Shown in pieces: positions 17,971 to 25,978 of a stretch of 64,000 nt of DNA. A program made the translations under genes and the position numbers. The notes beneath the pieces were generated by a model. That model saw only the letters and a list, made by a program, of their open reading frames with translations, had not been told where the DNA came from and did no database searches. Origin of the DNA: Bradyrhizobium sp. CCGB01 (GTDB lineage: Bacteria; Pseudomonadota; Alphaproteobacteria; Rhizobiales; Xanthobacteraceae); the NCBI RefSeq assembly GCF_024199795.1, contig NZ_JANADK010000001.1, positions 3,286,001-3,350,000 on the forward strand, written 5' to 3'. Within the stretch, counting starts at the first letter, position 1, and each line of letters opens with the position of its first letter.

Positions 17971-18668
17971 CGTATTGTCTCCGCGATTGGGATGGGACCC
18001 CGCATTTCGGGGCGACCGAGCAGCCAGTTCATCAACAGCATGCCGGCAAACGCGCCGCAGAGCTCCGCAAGGATGAATCCGGGCAGGTCAACGGGGCGAA
18101 TGCCCGCGAACGTGTTCGTCAGGGATCTTGCGATCGCCACCGCCGGATTGGCAAACGAGGTCGAGGCCGTGGACCAGTAGGCCGCCGTGATGTAAAGGCC
18201 GACCAGCCAGGGCACGGCGGGCCGCTGAAACCGGATGCCGGCCAGGATCGTGGCGACCAGCCCGAACGCGGCGACGGCTTCGGCGAACCATTGCGGCCCT
18301 CCGGTTCGAACCTTCGTCGAGGGCTCGAGCAGGGGCAGTCCGAACATCAGATGCGCCGCCATCGTTCCCGCGATGCCGCCGGCGATCTGCGCGACCACGT
18401 AGAGCGCGGCCTCGTTCGCCGGCAGCTCGCGCTTGCCGGTGAAGACGAGGGTGACCGCCGGATTGAAATGTGCGCCGGAGATCGGACCGAGCACCGTGAT
18501 CAGGACGACCAGAATGGCCCCTGTCGGCAAGGTGTTGCAGAGCAGAGCAAGAGCGACATCCCTGGTCAGCGTTTCCGCCATGATGCCGGAGCCGACCACC
18601 GTGGCGACGAGAATGCCCGTGCCGAGCGCTTCGGCCGCGAGGCGGCGCGGAAGATCGAAATTGTCCAT
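17967..18668 (-). CDS. aqpS: Aquaglyceroporin of ars operon (AqpS-like)
   Basis: MIP-family channel of 233 residues with six membrane segments. Two NPA boxes (HFNPAVTL and SFANPAVAIARS) line the pore. In Sinorhizobium an aquaglyceroporin replaces the ArsB pump: arsenite made by ArsC leaves down its gradient through the channel. This gene and arsC stand in the same operon with four bases of overlap, the same layout. The ATG at 18668 (MDNFDLPRR) is chosen; an upstream start at 18710 would add 14 residues not seen in the family. Channel selectivity cannot be read from sequence alone. Confidence 0.92.
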   Translation of the reverse strand: MDNFDLPRRLAAEALGTGILVATVVGSGIMAETLTRDVALALLCNTLPTGAILVVLITVLGPISGAHFNPAVTLVFTGKRELPANEAALYVVAQIAGGIAGTMAAHLMFGLPLLEPSTKVRTGGPQWFAEAVAAFGLVATILAGIRFQRPAVPWLVGLYITAAYWSTASTSFANPAVAIARSLTNTFAGIRPVDLPGFILAELCGAFAGMLLMNWLLGRPEMRGPIPIAETIR

Positions 18669-18734
18669 CAGCCGGCCTTCGGCGTCGGAGGTGCCGCGCG
18701 CTCGGAACACGGGAACGGCAGGTCGTGCATCTGG

Positions 18735-19097
18735 TCAGGCACGGCTTCGCTCCTTTCGTTTTGGCGCGCAGCAGGATTGGAGCGTCGCGACGACGGGTTC
18801 GCAAACTTCCGGCCGTCCGCCGCAGCAATCGCGCAGCAGGAAAACGGCAACGTCCCGGAATGCGCCGAGATTGGCGCGGTAGATGATCGAGCGGCTCTGC
18901 CGCTCGGAGGACACGAGGCGCGCCCGGCTCAGAATCGACAAATGCGCCGAGAGCGTGTTCTGGGGGACTTCCAGCAGGCGCGCGAGATCGCCCGCTGCAA
19001 GTCCATCAGGCTCGTGTCTCACCAGCGTCCGGAATGCCTCCAGACGGGTCGGCTGCGACAGCGCGGCGAGCGCAAGGACGGCCTCTTCGGTTTCCAT
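18735..19097 (-). CDS. arsR: ArsR/SmtB family repressor (first)
   Basis: ArsR-type winged-helix regulator of 120 residues: HTH in LARLLEVPQNTLSAHLSILSRA (about residues 38-60). A C-terminal extension has two cysteine clusters, RDCCGGRPEVC and QSCCAPKRK, a good arsenite or thiophilic metal site and unlike the alpha-3 site of R773 ArsR. It is 66 bases upstream of aqpS and should head that operon. A perfect inverted repeat lies across its own start codon. It is divergent from a second arsR with different cysteines. Confidence 0.93.
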   Translation of the reverse strand: METEEAVLALAALSQPTRLEAFRTLVRHEPDGLAAGDLARLLEVPQNTLSAHLSILSRARLVSSERQSRSIIYRANLGAFRDVAVFLLRDCCGGRPEVCEPVVATLQSCCAPKRKERSRA

Positions 19098-19115
19098 ATA
19101 TCCAGATTTATGGAA
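19092..19115. promoter_or_regulatory. ArsR operator overlapping start of first arsR
   Basis: TTCCATA (19092-19098) and TATGGAA (19109-19115) are perfect complements ten bases apart. The left arm covers the arsR start codon, so a dimer bound here would stop both transcription start and elongation. The sequence does not match the inverted repeat nearer the second arsR. Confidence 0.65.
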
Positions 19116-19168
19116 TTATGGAGGGGGCGTCAATCCGGAATCCGAAGAAGTGCGGCCGGCTGCACCCA

Positions 19169-19190
19169 TATTTCGAATATACTAGAAATA
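19169..19190. promoter_or_regulatory. ArsR operator in front of second arsR
   Basis: TATTTC (19169-19174) and GAAATA (19185-19190) face each other across ten bases. TTGACA stands right after it at 19195-19200 and could be a -35 element for the rightward operon. The spacing is the same as in the other inverted repeat of this region but the arms differ, as expected if each arsR product has its own site. Confidence 0.6.
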
Positions 19191-19230
19191 CGGTTTGACA
19201 TTCGGGTTGAAGAGGCTGCACCATGCCCCC

Positions 19231-19548
19231 ATGAAGATCGCCGACGCAGCAGCACGTCTGGAAGCCCTGGGTAATCAAACCCGGCTCCAGATTTATCGCG
19301 CCTTGGTCCGGGCAGGGCGCTCGGGCATGCCCGTCGGCCGCCTGCAGGACAAGCTGAAGATCCCGGCATCGACGCTGTCGCATCACATCAAGACCCTGGT
19401 CTCGGTCGGGCTCGTCAGTCAGGTCCGGGAATCCACCACGCTGGTTTGTCATGCGAACTTCGATGCGATGCGGGGCCTGGTCGACTTCCTGGCGGCAGAG
19501 TGTTGTTCGGACGAAGTCGGATGCAAGGATGCTCAAACCGCGGCCTGA
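19231..19548 (+). CDS. arsR: ArsR/SmtB family repressor (second)
   Basis: Second ArsR-type regulator, 105 residues, of a different subgroup from its divergent neighbour: HTH in LQDKLKIPASTLSHHIKTLVSVGLV, helix start MKIADAAARLEALGNQTRL. Cysteines lie in AECCSDEVGC near the C-terminus, a likely arsenite or metal site. Start at the ATG at 19231, which matches the family N-terminus. It is first in a rightward operon with the flavoprotein and an MFS exporter. Having two distinct repressors back to back suggests that the two operons answer to different signals or thresholds. Confidence 0.93.
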   Translation: MKIADAAARLEALGNQTRLQIYRALVRAGRSGMPVGRLQDKLKIPASTLSHHIKTLVSVGLVSQVRESTTLVCHANFDAMRGLVDFLAAECCSDEVGCKDAQTAA

Positions 19549-19598
19549 TCTCTTCGGCCTCAATTGTTCGATGATTCTAGAAAGACGGGAGAAGCCGA

Positions 19599-20966
19599 AT
19601 GAGCGACAACAGGACGGTAGCCATTATCGGGGCGGGGCCTGTCGGTCTCGCAGCGGCCGCCCATGTGCTCGAGCGCGGCATGTCGCCCATCGTGATCGAG
19701 GCCGGACCCGAAGCCGGGCACGCGATGCGTCAATGGCAGCACGTCCAGCTCTTCTCGCCGTGGCAGTACAACGTCGACAAGGCTGCCACGCGTCTGCTCG
19801 CACCGACCGGTTGGAATTCGCCTGACCCACAGTCCTATCCGACCGGCGGTGAGCTGCTCGAGCGCTACCTCGATCCGCTGGCCACGCGCACGCCGCTGCG
19901 CGAGACGATCCGGACGTCCAGCCGCGTCACCGCCATCAGCCGCGCTGGCTTCGACAAGGCAAAGACGAAGGGCAGGGAGCGGGCGCCGTTCGAAATCCGC
20001 TATCAGAACGGCAGGGGTCCCGAGGTGCTGCGCGCCGATGCCGTCATCGACGCATCAGGCACGTGGTTCTCTCCCAACCCCGCCGGCGGCAACGGCTTGC
20101 CCGCAATCGGCGAGCGCGAGCACACGGACCGCATCGCCTATGGCATGCCCGATGTGCGAGGTGCCGAGCGTGCCAGATATGCCGGCAAGACCGTCGCCGT
20201 GCTCGGGGCCGGTCACTCCGCGGTGGGCACGCTGATCGATCTCGTGCAGCTCGCCGGCGAGGTGCCCGGCACGCGAGCCATCTGGCTGTTGCGCGGCGCC
20301 GATCCCGCGAAGGCCTTCGGCGGCGGCAGCAATGACAAGCTTGCCGCCCGCGGCGAGTTGGGCTCCGCCTTCGCCGCGCTCGTGGCCGCCGGCAAGATCA
20401 AGGTGGAGACCGGTTTCGGCGTCACTCACGTCTCGGACACCGAAGGCCGCCTCAGGATTTCGGCGGGCGCCTGTTGCGGTGCGCGGAGCGTGGTTGCCGA
20501 CGAGCTTGTCGTCTCGACCGGCTTTCGTCCCGATCTTTCGTTCCTGTCCGAGCTGCGGCTTCGGCTCGATCCGGCGATCGAGGCGCCGGTCGCGCTTGCG
20601 CCGCTCATCGATCCCAACGAGCACAGCTGCGGGACGGTCCGCCCTCACGGCGCGCGCGAGCTCGCGCACGACGAGCCGGGCTTCTATCTCGCCGGCATGA
20701 AATCCTACGGCCGCGCGCCGACCTTCCTGATGATGACCGGATACGAGCAGGTCCGCTCCATCGTCGCCGATATCGCGGGCGACAGGGAGGCTGCGGCACG
20801 GGTCGAGCTCGATCTGCCGGAGACCGGCGTCTGCACGCGCGGCGGCGTCGAGTCAGGGGCCGCAGCGGGATGCTGCGGCGGTCCGGCAAAGGAGGAGGCC
20901 TCGGCTTGCTGCGCCGCCGATGAATCGGCGAAGAAGGCCGGTGCTGCGGGATGCGGTTGCTCATGA
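19599..20966 (+). CDS. FAD/NAD(P)-binding flavoprotein of ars operon (ArsO-like)
   Basis: Flavoprotein of 455 residues with two dinucleotide-binding sites: AIIGAGPVGLAAAAHVLE at the start for FAD and VAVLGAGHSAVGTLIDLV (about residue 205) for NAD(P)H. This is the layout of flavin monooxygenases and of the ArsO-type proteins found in ars operons. The last 40 residues form a cysteine-rich tail: GCCGGPAKE, ACCAADES and GCGCS, seven to eight cysteines in all, possibly a site for arsenite or another soft metal. It is preceded by arsR with 50 bases between, and the MFS gene follows. The substrate is unproven; oxidation of a reduced arsenical is the usual guess. Confidence 0.82.
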   Translation: MSDNRTVAIIGAGPVGLAAAAHVLERGMSPIVIEAGPEAGHAMRQWQHVQLFSPWQYNVDKAATRLLAPTGWNSPDPQSYPTGGELLERYLDPLATRTPLRETIRTSSRVTAISRAGFDKAKTKGRERAPFEIRYQNGRGPEVLRADAVIDASGTWFSPNPAGGNGLPAIGEREHTDRIAYGMPDVRGAERARYAGKTVAVLGAGHSAVGTLIDLVQLAGEVPGTRAIWLLRGADPAKAFGGGSNDKLAARGELGSAFAALVAAGKIKVETGFGVTHVSDTEGRLRISAGACCGARSVVADELVVSTGFRPDLSFLSELRLRLDPAIEAPVALAPLIDPNEHSCGTVRPHGARELAHDEPGFYLAGMKSYGRAPTFLMMTGYEQVRSIVADIAGDREAAARVELDLPETGVCTRGGVESGAAAGCCGGPAKEEASACCAADESAKKAGAAGCGCS

Positions 20967-21044
20967 CGCAAGTGCAGCCAACATCGACGCTCCTCCAGGT
21001 GGGAGAACAAAATTCATAAGCTGAGCGGCAGGTCTCTGATTGCG

Positions 21045-22217
21045 GTGATGTGCATCGGCCAGGTCGGCAATCTGCTGCCGCATGTGACGTTGTCCGCAAA
21101 TCTGGCGCAGCATCTCATGCCGGCGTGGGGCCTCTCCGCCGCCGAAGGCGGCTTGATGGCGAGCGGTTACGCGTTCGGCTACATGCTCGCGGTGCCGGTG
21201 TTGACGACATTGACCGACCGGATCGATGCCCGCCTCGTCCTGCTCTGGGGCTCGATCGTCAGTGGCCTCGCCACCGCAGCTTTCGGCATCTTCGCGCAAG
21301 GGTTCTGGTCGGGGACTGCGATCTGGTCGCTGGCGGGCCTCGGATTTGCCGGCGCCTACATGCCCGGCCTGAAGGCGCTGACCGACCGGCTTCCCTCAGG
21401 CGACACCTCGCGGGCCGTCACGCTGTACACGTCGAGCTTCTCGGTCGGCGTCGGCCTCTCGTTCCTGGTGGCACAGATCATCGCCGACAAATGGGGATGG
21501 CGAAGCGCATTCCTCGTCACGGGGTTCGGGCCGATCGCAATGGTCATCGCGTGCCTTCTGATGCATGAGCGGCGGCCCGCGCCGAAGACTGGGCGTCTGC
21601 TCAACTTCGCGCCCGTTTTCGCCAACCGCGAGGCGCTCGGTTACATCTTCGGTTACGGCGCCCATTGCTTCGAACTCTATGGCATCCGCACCTGGCTGGT
21701 CGGGTTCTGGACCTTCGTTGTTGCGCATCAAGGGGCGCCGTCCTGGATGACGCCGGTCCTGATGAGCTTCTGCTTCGCAGTCATCTCGATGCCCGCCAGT
21801 ATCCTCGGCAACGAAGCCGCGCTGAAATTCGGGCGACATCGGGCGATCACGGTTGTGATGATTGCATCGGCTTGCGTTGCACTGGTCATCGGGCTCAATG
21901 CGACGGCTCCGGCATGGCTGCTCGCACTGCTTCTGCTCCTTTATGGCCTGACCGTGCCGGCCGATTCCGGCGCGTTGACTGCCGGCATGTCCGCAGCGGC
22001 CGTGCCCGAGCATCGTGGCGCAACTCTGGCCTTGCACTCCACCGTCGGCTTTGGCCTGTCGGCCGTTGGTGCCTGGGGCACGGGCGCCGCGCTCGACATG
22101 GCAGGCGGCCCGCAGCACGCGAACGGCTGGCTGCTGGCGTTCATCGTCCTTGCGGCCGGGATTGCGCTGGGGCCCTTGGCGCTGCTCTGGGCACGCGGGA
22201 GCGGGCGACGGAGCTGA
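21045..22217 (+). CDS. MFS exporter of ars operon, possible 5' frameshift
   Basis: Major facilitator protein of 390 residues with about eleven or twelve membrane segments; GYAFGYMLAVPVLTTLTDRIDAR is the cytoplasmic loop A region. It presumably exports an arsenical or the flavoprotein's product. The start is doubtful. The frame is open back to the stop of the flavoprotein gene, and the natural start would be an ATG at 20963 overlapping that stop (ATGA), but it runs one base out of frame and stops at 21019. Dropping one A from the AAAA at 21009-21012 joins the two and gives a normal N-terminus. As it stands, translation must begin at GTG 21045 or ATG 21048 with no good Shine-Dalgarno sequence. 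Confidence 0.75.
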   Translation: MMCIGQVGNLLPHVTLSANLAQHLMPAWGLSAAEGGLMASGYAFGYMLAVPVLTTLTDRIDARLVLLWGSIVSGLATAAFGIFAQGFWSGTAIWSLAGLGFAGAYMPGLKALTDRLPSGDTSRAVTLYTSSFSVGVGLSFLVAQIIADKWGWRSAFLVTGFGPIAMVIACLLMHERRPAPKTGRLLNFAPVFANREALGYIFGYGAHCFELYGIRTWLVGFWTFVVAHQGAPSWMTPVLMSFCFAVISMPASILGNEAALKFGRHRAITVVMIASACVALVIGLNATAPAWLLALLLLLYGLTVPADSGALTAGMSAAAVPEHRGATLALHSTVGFGLSAVGAWGTGAALDMAGGPQHANGWLLAFIVLAAGIALGPLALLWARGSGRRS

Positions 22218-22351
22218 GGAACTCAAGAGATGGCTTGTCGGGTGGCCAGGCGAGGCAGCCTTGGTCACGATGCCGAGGCATGCGTGCCGCTCGAGCGACG
22301 ACGGCAACGCGAAAAGCTGGCGCGAAGCCGTGCCGGCGTCACCTCTCCCCG

Positions 22352-22759
22352 CTACGGCTGCGGAGGATAGCGGTCAAACGCCGGCAGCTCGTGCGCATGT
22401 TCCATCCAGCGAAGACGCTCGGCGACCTGGATGTGCATCGTCGCCGGTACGGCATCGGGATCGTCGTAGGTCGCGCTCTGGACGTCGATGACCCCGGGGA
22501 GCATGTTGGCATTGACGTAGAACAGGCCGGTTCCGCAATCGCCGCAAAAGTGCCGCCGGCCGTGTTCGGAGGAGCTGTAGACCCTGGGCTCGCCCGTCGT
22601 CACCTTGACGGCATCATCCGCGTACATCGTCCAGCCGACGACCGGCGCGCCGGCGTGAAGTCGACAGTCGCGGCAGTGACACAGCGCATGCACGATCGCC
22701 TCGCCCTCGACCTGATAACGGATTGCGCCACAGTGACAACCGCCGGTGATGGTGCTCAT
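22352..22759 (-). CDS. GFA family (glutathione-dependent formaldehyde-activating) protein
   Basis: Small protein of 135 residues with the zinc pattern of the GFA/CENP-V family: GGCHCGAIRY, HCRDCR and HFCGDCGTGLF. Members are annotated after an enzyme once thought to join formaldehyde to glutathione, but most have no proven reaction. The ATG at 22759 is preceded by GGGAGGAA. It lies between the ars cluster and the TonB-dependent receptor, facing the former and codirectional with the latter but 143 bases beyond its end. Function not assigned beyond zinc binding. Confidence 0.9.
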   Translation of the reverse strand: MSTITGGCHCGAIRYQVEGEAIVHALCHCRDCRLHAGAPVVGWTMYADDAVKVTTGEPRVYSSSEHGRRHFCGDCGTGLFYVNANMLPGVIDVQSATYDDPDAVPATMHIQVAERLRWMEHAHELPAFDRYPPQP

Positions 22760-22902
22760 GCGTTCCTCCCGATTGAAGGCCGGTTTCGGGGATCGATAGC
22801 TCTCGAGACTTGCTGCTTCAACGGCGTAATCGATGTGCGATTGCGTCCTACTGTCGCGTGACAACTGCTGCCATCGCAGTCGTGGTGATTGCATTCGGTC
22901 CA

Positions 22903-25350
22903 TCACCACCTGAATGAAGCCGCGACCTCGTAGCTGCGCGGTGCGCCCAGGATGATCTGATCGGTATAGCCGGGATCGCCCCATGCCGCGTAGAGCTTGT
23001 TCGTGAGGTTCTTCACGCGAAAGCTGATCCGGGTCCGATCGACGCCCGGGAAATAAGCTTTTGGGATATCGACGAACGCGAACGCGTCAAAGATCGTGTA
23101 GGCGTTCATCGTGACCAGATTGTCCTGGAAGTTGAAGCGGTCGCCGACGTGACGGACGAGGCCGCCGATCTCCACCGGCAGTTTCGTGTCGAAGCGGTAG
23201 GACGCCCCCGCATTGGCGACGAAGTTCGGAACGTTGGGCGGCGTCTTGCCCGAATAGGATTGGAAGTCGCCATTGCCGTCGACATAGTTGAAGTCGATGA
23301 AGCGCGACTGCACGAAGGCGACGTTGCCCCAGAGCTTCAGGCCGCCGACCGGGTTGACCGCCGCGGCGATCTCGACCCCCTTGGAGGCGATCTTGCCCGC
23401 GACGTTGAAGACGATGCCGCTTTCGGGGACGTAGACGTTCTTGCGCTCGATGTCGAAGGCCGAGAACGTGGCCTCCGCGCGCTTGTCGGCCGATTGCAGC
23501 TTCACGCCGGTCTCGTAGGTGCGCGACGTCGTCAGCAGCAGCGGCACCTGCGGCGCGAGGATGAAGATGTTGGCGACCGTCGGGTCCGCCGCCGTTGCAT
23601 ACTGGCTGTACAGCATGACGCCCGGGGTGACCTCCCAGGTATAGCCGACCCGGCCGGTGACCGGGTTGAACGTCTTCGAGAACGGATAGCCGCGGTCGGT
23701 GCGCAACACGCCGTCCGGCGAGAAGCGCGTGCGCGACAGCTCGATGTCCTCGAAGCGGATGCCGCCGATCAGTGCGAAGGTCGAGGTCAGCTTGAGCCGG
23801 TCCTCGAACGCGAGCGAGGCGGAGTTGAGGTGCGTGTAGATCTTCTCGTCGCTGCGTGGCCCGTAAAGCCCGCGGTCCGGATTGATCAGGTCGACCGTGT
23901 CCGAGAAGAACAGCGTGTCCTGCGAGACGTTGAACTGCGAGCTGCTCGCCATGACGGTGGCGACGAAACGGTTGTCCATCCCACTGAAGTTGGAATTGAC
24001 GGTGAGGTCGGTGATGTTGCCGTAGAGCCGCTGCGCGTGGTCCAGCGCCAGCCGCTCGCGATAGACGTTGTTCGGCCCGGAATCGTCGAACGAATTGATC
24101 TCGTTGTTGAACCAGTGCCGGTGCGCGTCGTAGCCGTAGACCTGGCTCCGCAGCGAGATGTTGTTGGTGATGTCCCACTGGAAGCCGCTGCGCAGCCAGA
24201 GCTCGCTGGCGCCGCTGTGATTGTCGAGCACGTTGTAGGTGGTGGTCAGCGTGCGCGCGTCCACGGTGACGGGGTTGAGCGTCCCGGTGTGGCCGTTGAG
24301 ATAGTAGTTGGTCCACCGGCCCGAGACGATGCCCGATGTCGGCACGATGCCCGGCGCATTCGCGGGCACCAGCGGCGTGCCCCAGTAGAAACGGTCCTTG
24401 TCCTGTCTGTATTCGGCCGCGCCCCAGATCTTCAGGCTCTCGTTGACGCGGTAGTTCAGCTGTCCCGAGACGTTGCTGAGCTTCGCATAGGTGTCGTCGA
24501 TAAAGCTCTTGTCGTTGGAATGGCTGATGTCGAAGCGGTAGTCGAGGCCGTTGACGAGCGTGCTGCCGCCCGATCCGTATCCGGCGCGATAGCCGTTGAA
24601 GGAGTCGTAGGACGCGAACGCGTCGTTGACGACATTCCCGGTGTGCGGCGCCTTGGTCACGTAGTTGACGGCGCCGCCGGTCGCGCCAAGGCCGGCGATC
24701 AGCGAGTCAGGCCCCTTGATGATCTCCACCTGCTGCAGATTGGCGGTGTCCATGGGGCGGCCGGTCATGGTCGACGGCCCGATCGAAATGCCGTTGTAGA
24801 GGGTGGAAATCTGGTCGCCGGAAAAGCCGCGCATCGAGAAGATGGCGGGTGCGCCGGGCGCATCGCCGCCGGTCACGCCGACCGCCGCCTTGGCCGCGTC
24901 AGTGGTGGTCCTGATGCCGAGGAGCCGCATGGTCTGCTGGTCGATGACCTCGACGGTCGCCGGCGTTTCCCGTGCCGTGATCCCTAGCCGGGAGCCGACC
25001 TCGGTGACGACAGCCGTGTTGAGCGGCGTCTGCACCTGATCGCTCGGAGACTGGGGTGCCGGAACGGCGACGGCTGAGGCGGCGCGATTGCGCCCCGTGG
25101 CCCGGCGCGCGGTCCGCGACCTCTGATTGCCGGGGCTGACAGCAGGAGCCGGCCTGGGTGTGGCCGGAGAGACGGTCACCGGGTCGATCTCGCGGGAGGC
25201 GTTATCGCGGGCCGCGGCCTGCGCCACCGCGACGGAGGACAGCGATGTCGAGAGCAGCAGGGCGAGCACGGCAGGCATGGCCTGCGAGACGCCGATCCGG
25301 ACACGCCAATACGCCGGCGCAATGCCGGAATCGAAATGAAGATTTTGCAC
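22903..25350 (-). CDS. TonB-dependent outer membrane receptor, cobalamin-riboswitch controlled
   Basis: Outer-membrane receptor of 815 residues. N-terminal signal peptide (cleavage near residue 44), a Pro/Ala-rich stretch, the plug domain (about 120-260, with TPATVEVIDQQTMRLLGI and IEIIKGPDSLIAGLG-like sequence) and a 22-strand barrel ending in SYEVAASFRW with the terminal aromatic residue. By sequence it resembles siderophore receptors of the FhuA/FpvA type. However, a cobalamin riboswitch lies upstream on the same strand, so it more likely takes up cobalamin, a precursor or a cobalt complex. Start GTG at 25350; an ATG at 25278 is possible but would shorten the signal peptide. TonB and ABC partners are not in the window. 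Confidence 0.9.
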   Translation of the reverse strand: MQNLHFDSGIAPAYWRVRIGVSQAMPAVLALLLSTSLSSVAVAQAAARDNASREIDPVTVSPATPRPAPAVSPGNQRSRTARRATGRNRAASAVAVPAPQSPSDQVQTPLNTAVVTEVGSRLGITARETPATVEVIDQQTMRLLGIRTTTDAAKAAVGVTGGDAPGAPAIFSMRGFSGDQISTLYNGISIGPSTMTGRPMDTANLQQVEIIKGPDSLIAGLGATGGAVNYVTKAPHTGNVVNDAFASYDSFNGYRAGYGSGGSTLVNGLDYRFDISHSNDKSFIDDTYAKLSNVSGQLNYRVNESLKIWGAAEYRQDKDRFYWGTPLVPANAPGIVPTSGIVSGRWTNYYLNGHTGTLNPVTVDARTLTTTYNVLDNHSGASELWLRSGFQWDITNNISLRSQVYGYDAHRHWFNNEINSFDDSGPNNVYRERLALDHAQRLYGNITDLTVNSNFSGMDNRFVATVMASSSQFNVSQDTLFFSDTVDLINPDRGLYGPRSDEKIYTHLNSASLAFEDRLKLTSTFALIGGIRFEDIELSRTRFSPDGVLRTDRGYPFSKTFNPVTGRVGYTWEVTPGVMLYSQYATAADPTVANIFILAPQVPLLLTTSRTYETGVKLQSADKRAEATFSAFDIERKNVYVPESGIVFNVAGKIASKGVEIAAAVNPVGGLKLWGNVAFVQSRFIDFNYVDGNGDFQSYSGKTPPNVPNFVANAGASYRFDTKLPVEIGGLVRHVGDRFNFQDNLVTMNAYTIFDAFAFVDIPKAYFPGVDRTRISFRVKNLTNKLYAAWGDPGYTDQIILGAPRSYEVAASFRW

Positions 25351-25400
25351 AACAACGCTCTGCGGCGACGCAAACAGACCGTCACCGCGGTTGCCTTAGT

Positions 25401-25428
25401 CATCTGCCTTCGCCCCAGGCGGCAGATG
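25401..25428 (-). promoter_or_regulatory. Hairpin between riboswitch and receptor gene
   Basis: CATCTGCC (25401-25408) and GGCAGATG (25421-25428) pair perfectly across a 12-base loop. It lies in the receptor leader, about 50 bases before the start codon and 55 bases after the riboswitch core. There is no T-run on the minus strand, so it is not a classic terminator; it may be part of an expression platform acting on translation or on Rho. Confidence 0.5.
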
Positions 25429-25483
25429 CACCGGCTACTTCAAGACATCGGGGCACCCCGCCCAATGCGTTCGCGCGTGACTC

Positions 25484-25645
25484 ATGGCTGGCAGCAGGTT
25501 TCCTGGCTCGCGGGTCATCGCCTTCGACCGCCTTCCCAGAGGCCCAAGCGGGGCTCCAGTGGTTCGTTTGGTCGTCGGCTATCCGCCTACAGTTGCGGGG
25601 GCAGCCGCGGAATTGCCCACCGACGTGGACGCACCGCATTCCCTT
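25484..25645 (-). ncRNA. Cobalamin (B12) riboswitch
   Basis: Reading the minus strand, all landmark parts of the adenosylcobalamin aptamer appear in order: GGGAATGCGGTGC at the start, the core CCCCCGCAACTGTAGG (25587-25602 on the written strand), a GGGAAGGCGG segment, and the B12 box GAGCCAGGAAACCTGC (25494-25509). The next gene on that strand is the TonB-dependent receptor. With ligand bound it should lower expression of the receptor. The core match is as close to textbook as can be judged by eye. Confidence 0.95.
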
Positions 25646-25978
25646 AAGTAGTCCTTGCGGACACTACCGATCACGAAACTGGCATCCGGCGATGACCCCG
25701 TCAACATCCGCCGGGCCTCTTCGGCTGGCTGGTGCTTCGATGGTGGCCTTGTGTTGCTGTTTTGCCCGAGCTGTCGCCTGGTCGCAGCTCCAGCGCCCGG
25801 CCACTTCCGGTCTACGCGGGTGAGCCGTCGCTGTCAGGAAGGCGCCTGTGCGCCGCAACCGGTCTACCTCCGCTTGTCCGCGGCCCCGGACTCGCCTTCG
25901 ACAGCCTTCATTTGAATGATGACGAGATAGTTGAACGCGACCACTCTTCGTCAAAAGGTCTGAATGAGGTCGGGAGAG

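Larger units (their letters stand above)
25351..25978. other. Long leader and intergenic region of receptor gene
   Basis: About 630 bases. On the minus strand it carries the cobalamin riboswitch (25484-25645) and, between that and the receptor start, a hairpin at 25401-25428. The part from 25650 to 25950 lies upstream of the riboswitch and should hold its promoter; it may also hold the start region of the methyltransferase gene. Open frames there have poor codon use and are not supported. Confidence 0.5.

Noticed and set aside
23149..24987. Long plus-strand frame opposite the TonB-dependent receptor
   Set aside because: Antisense shadow; Arg/Asp/Val/His-rich without domains, while the receptor on the other strand is complete.
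25664..25954. Minus-strand frame upstream of the riboswitch
   Set aside because: Lies in the promoter region of the receptor leader, Arg-rich, no family resemblance and no Shine-Dalgarno sequence.
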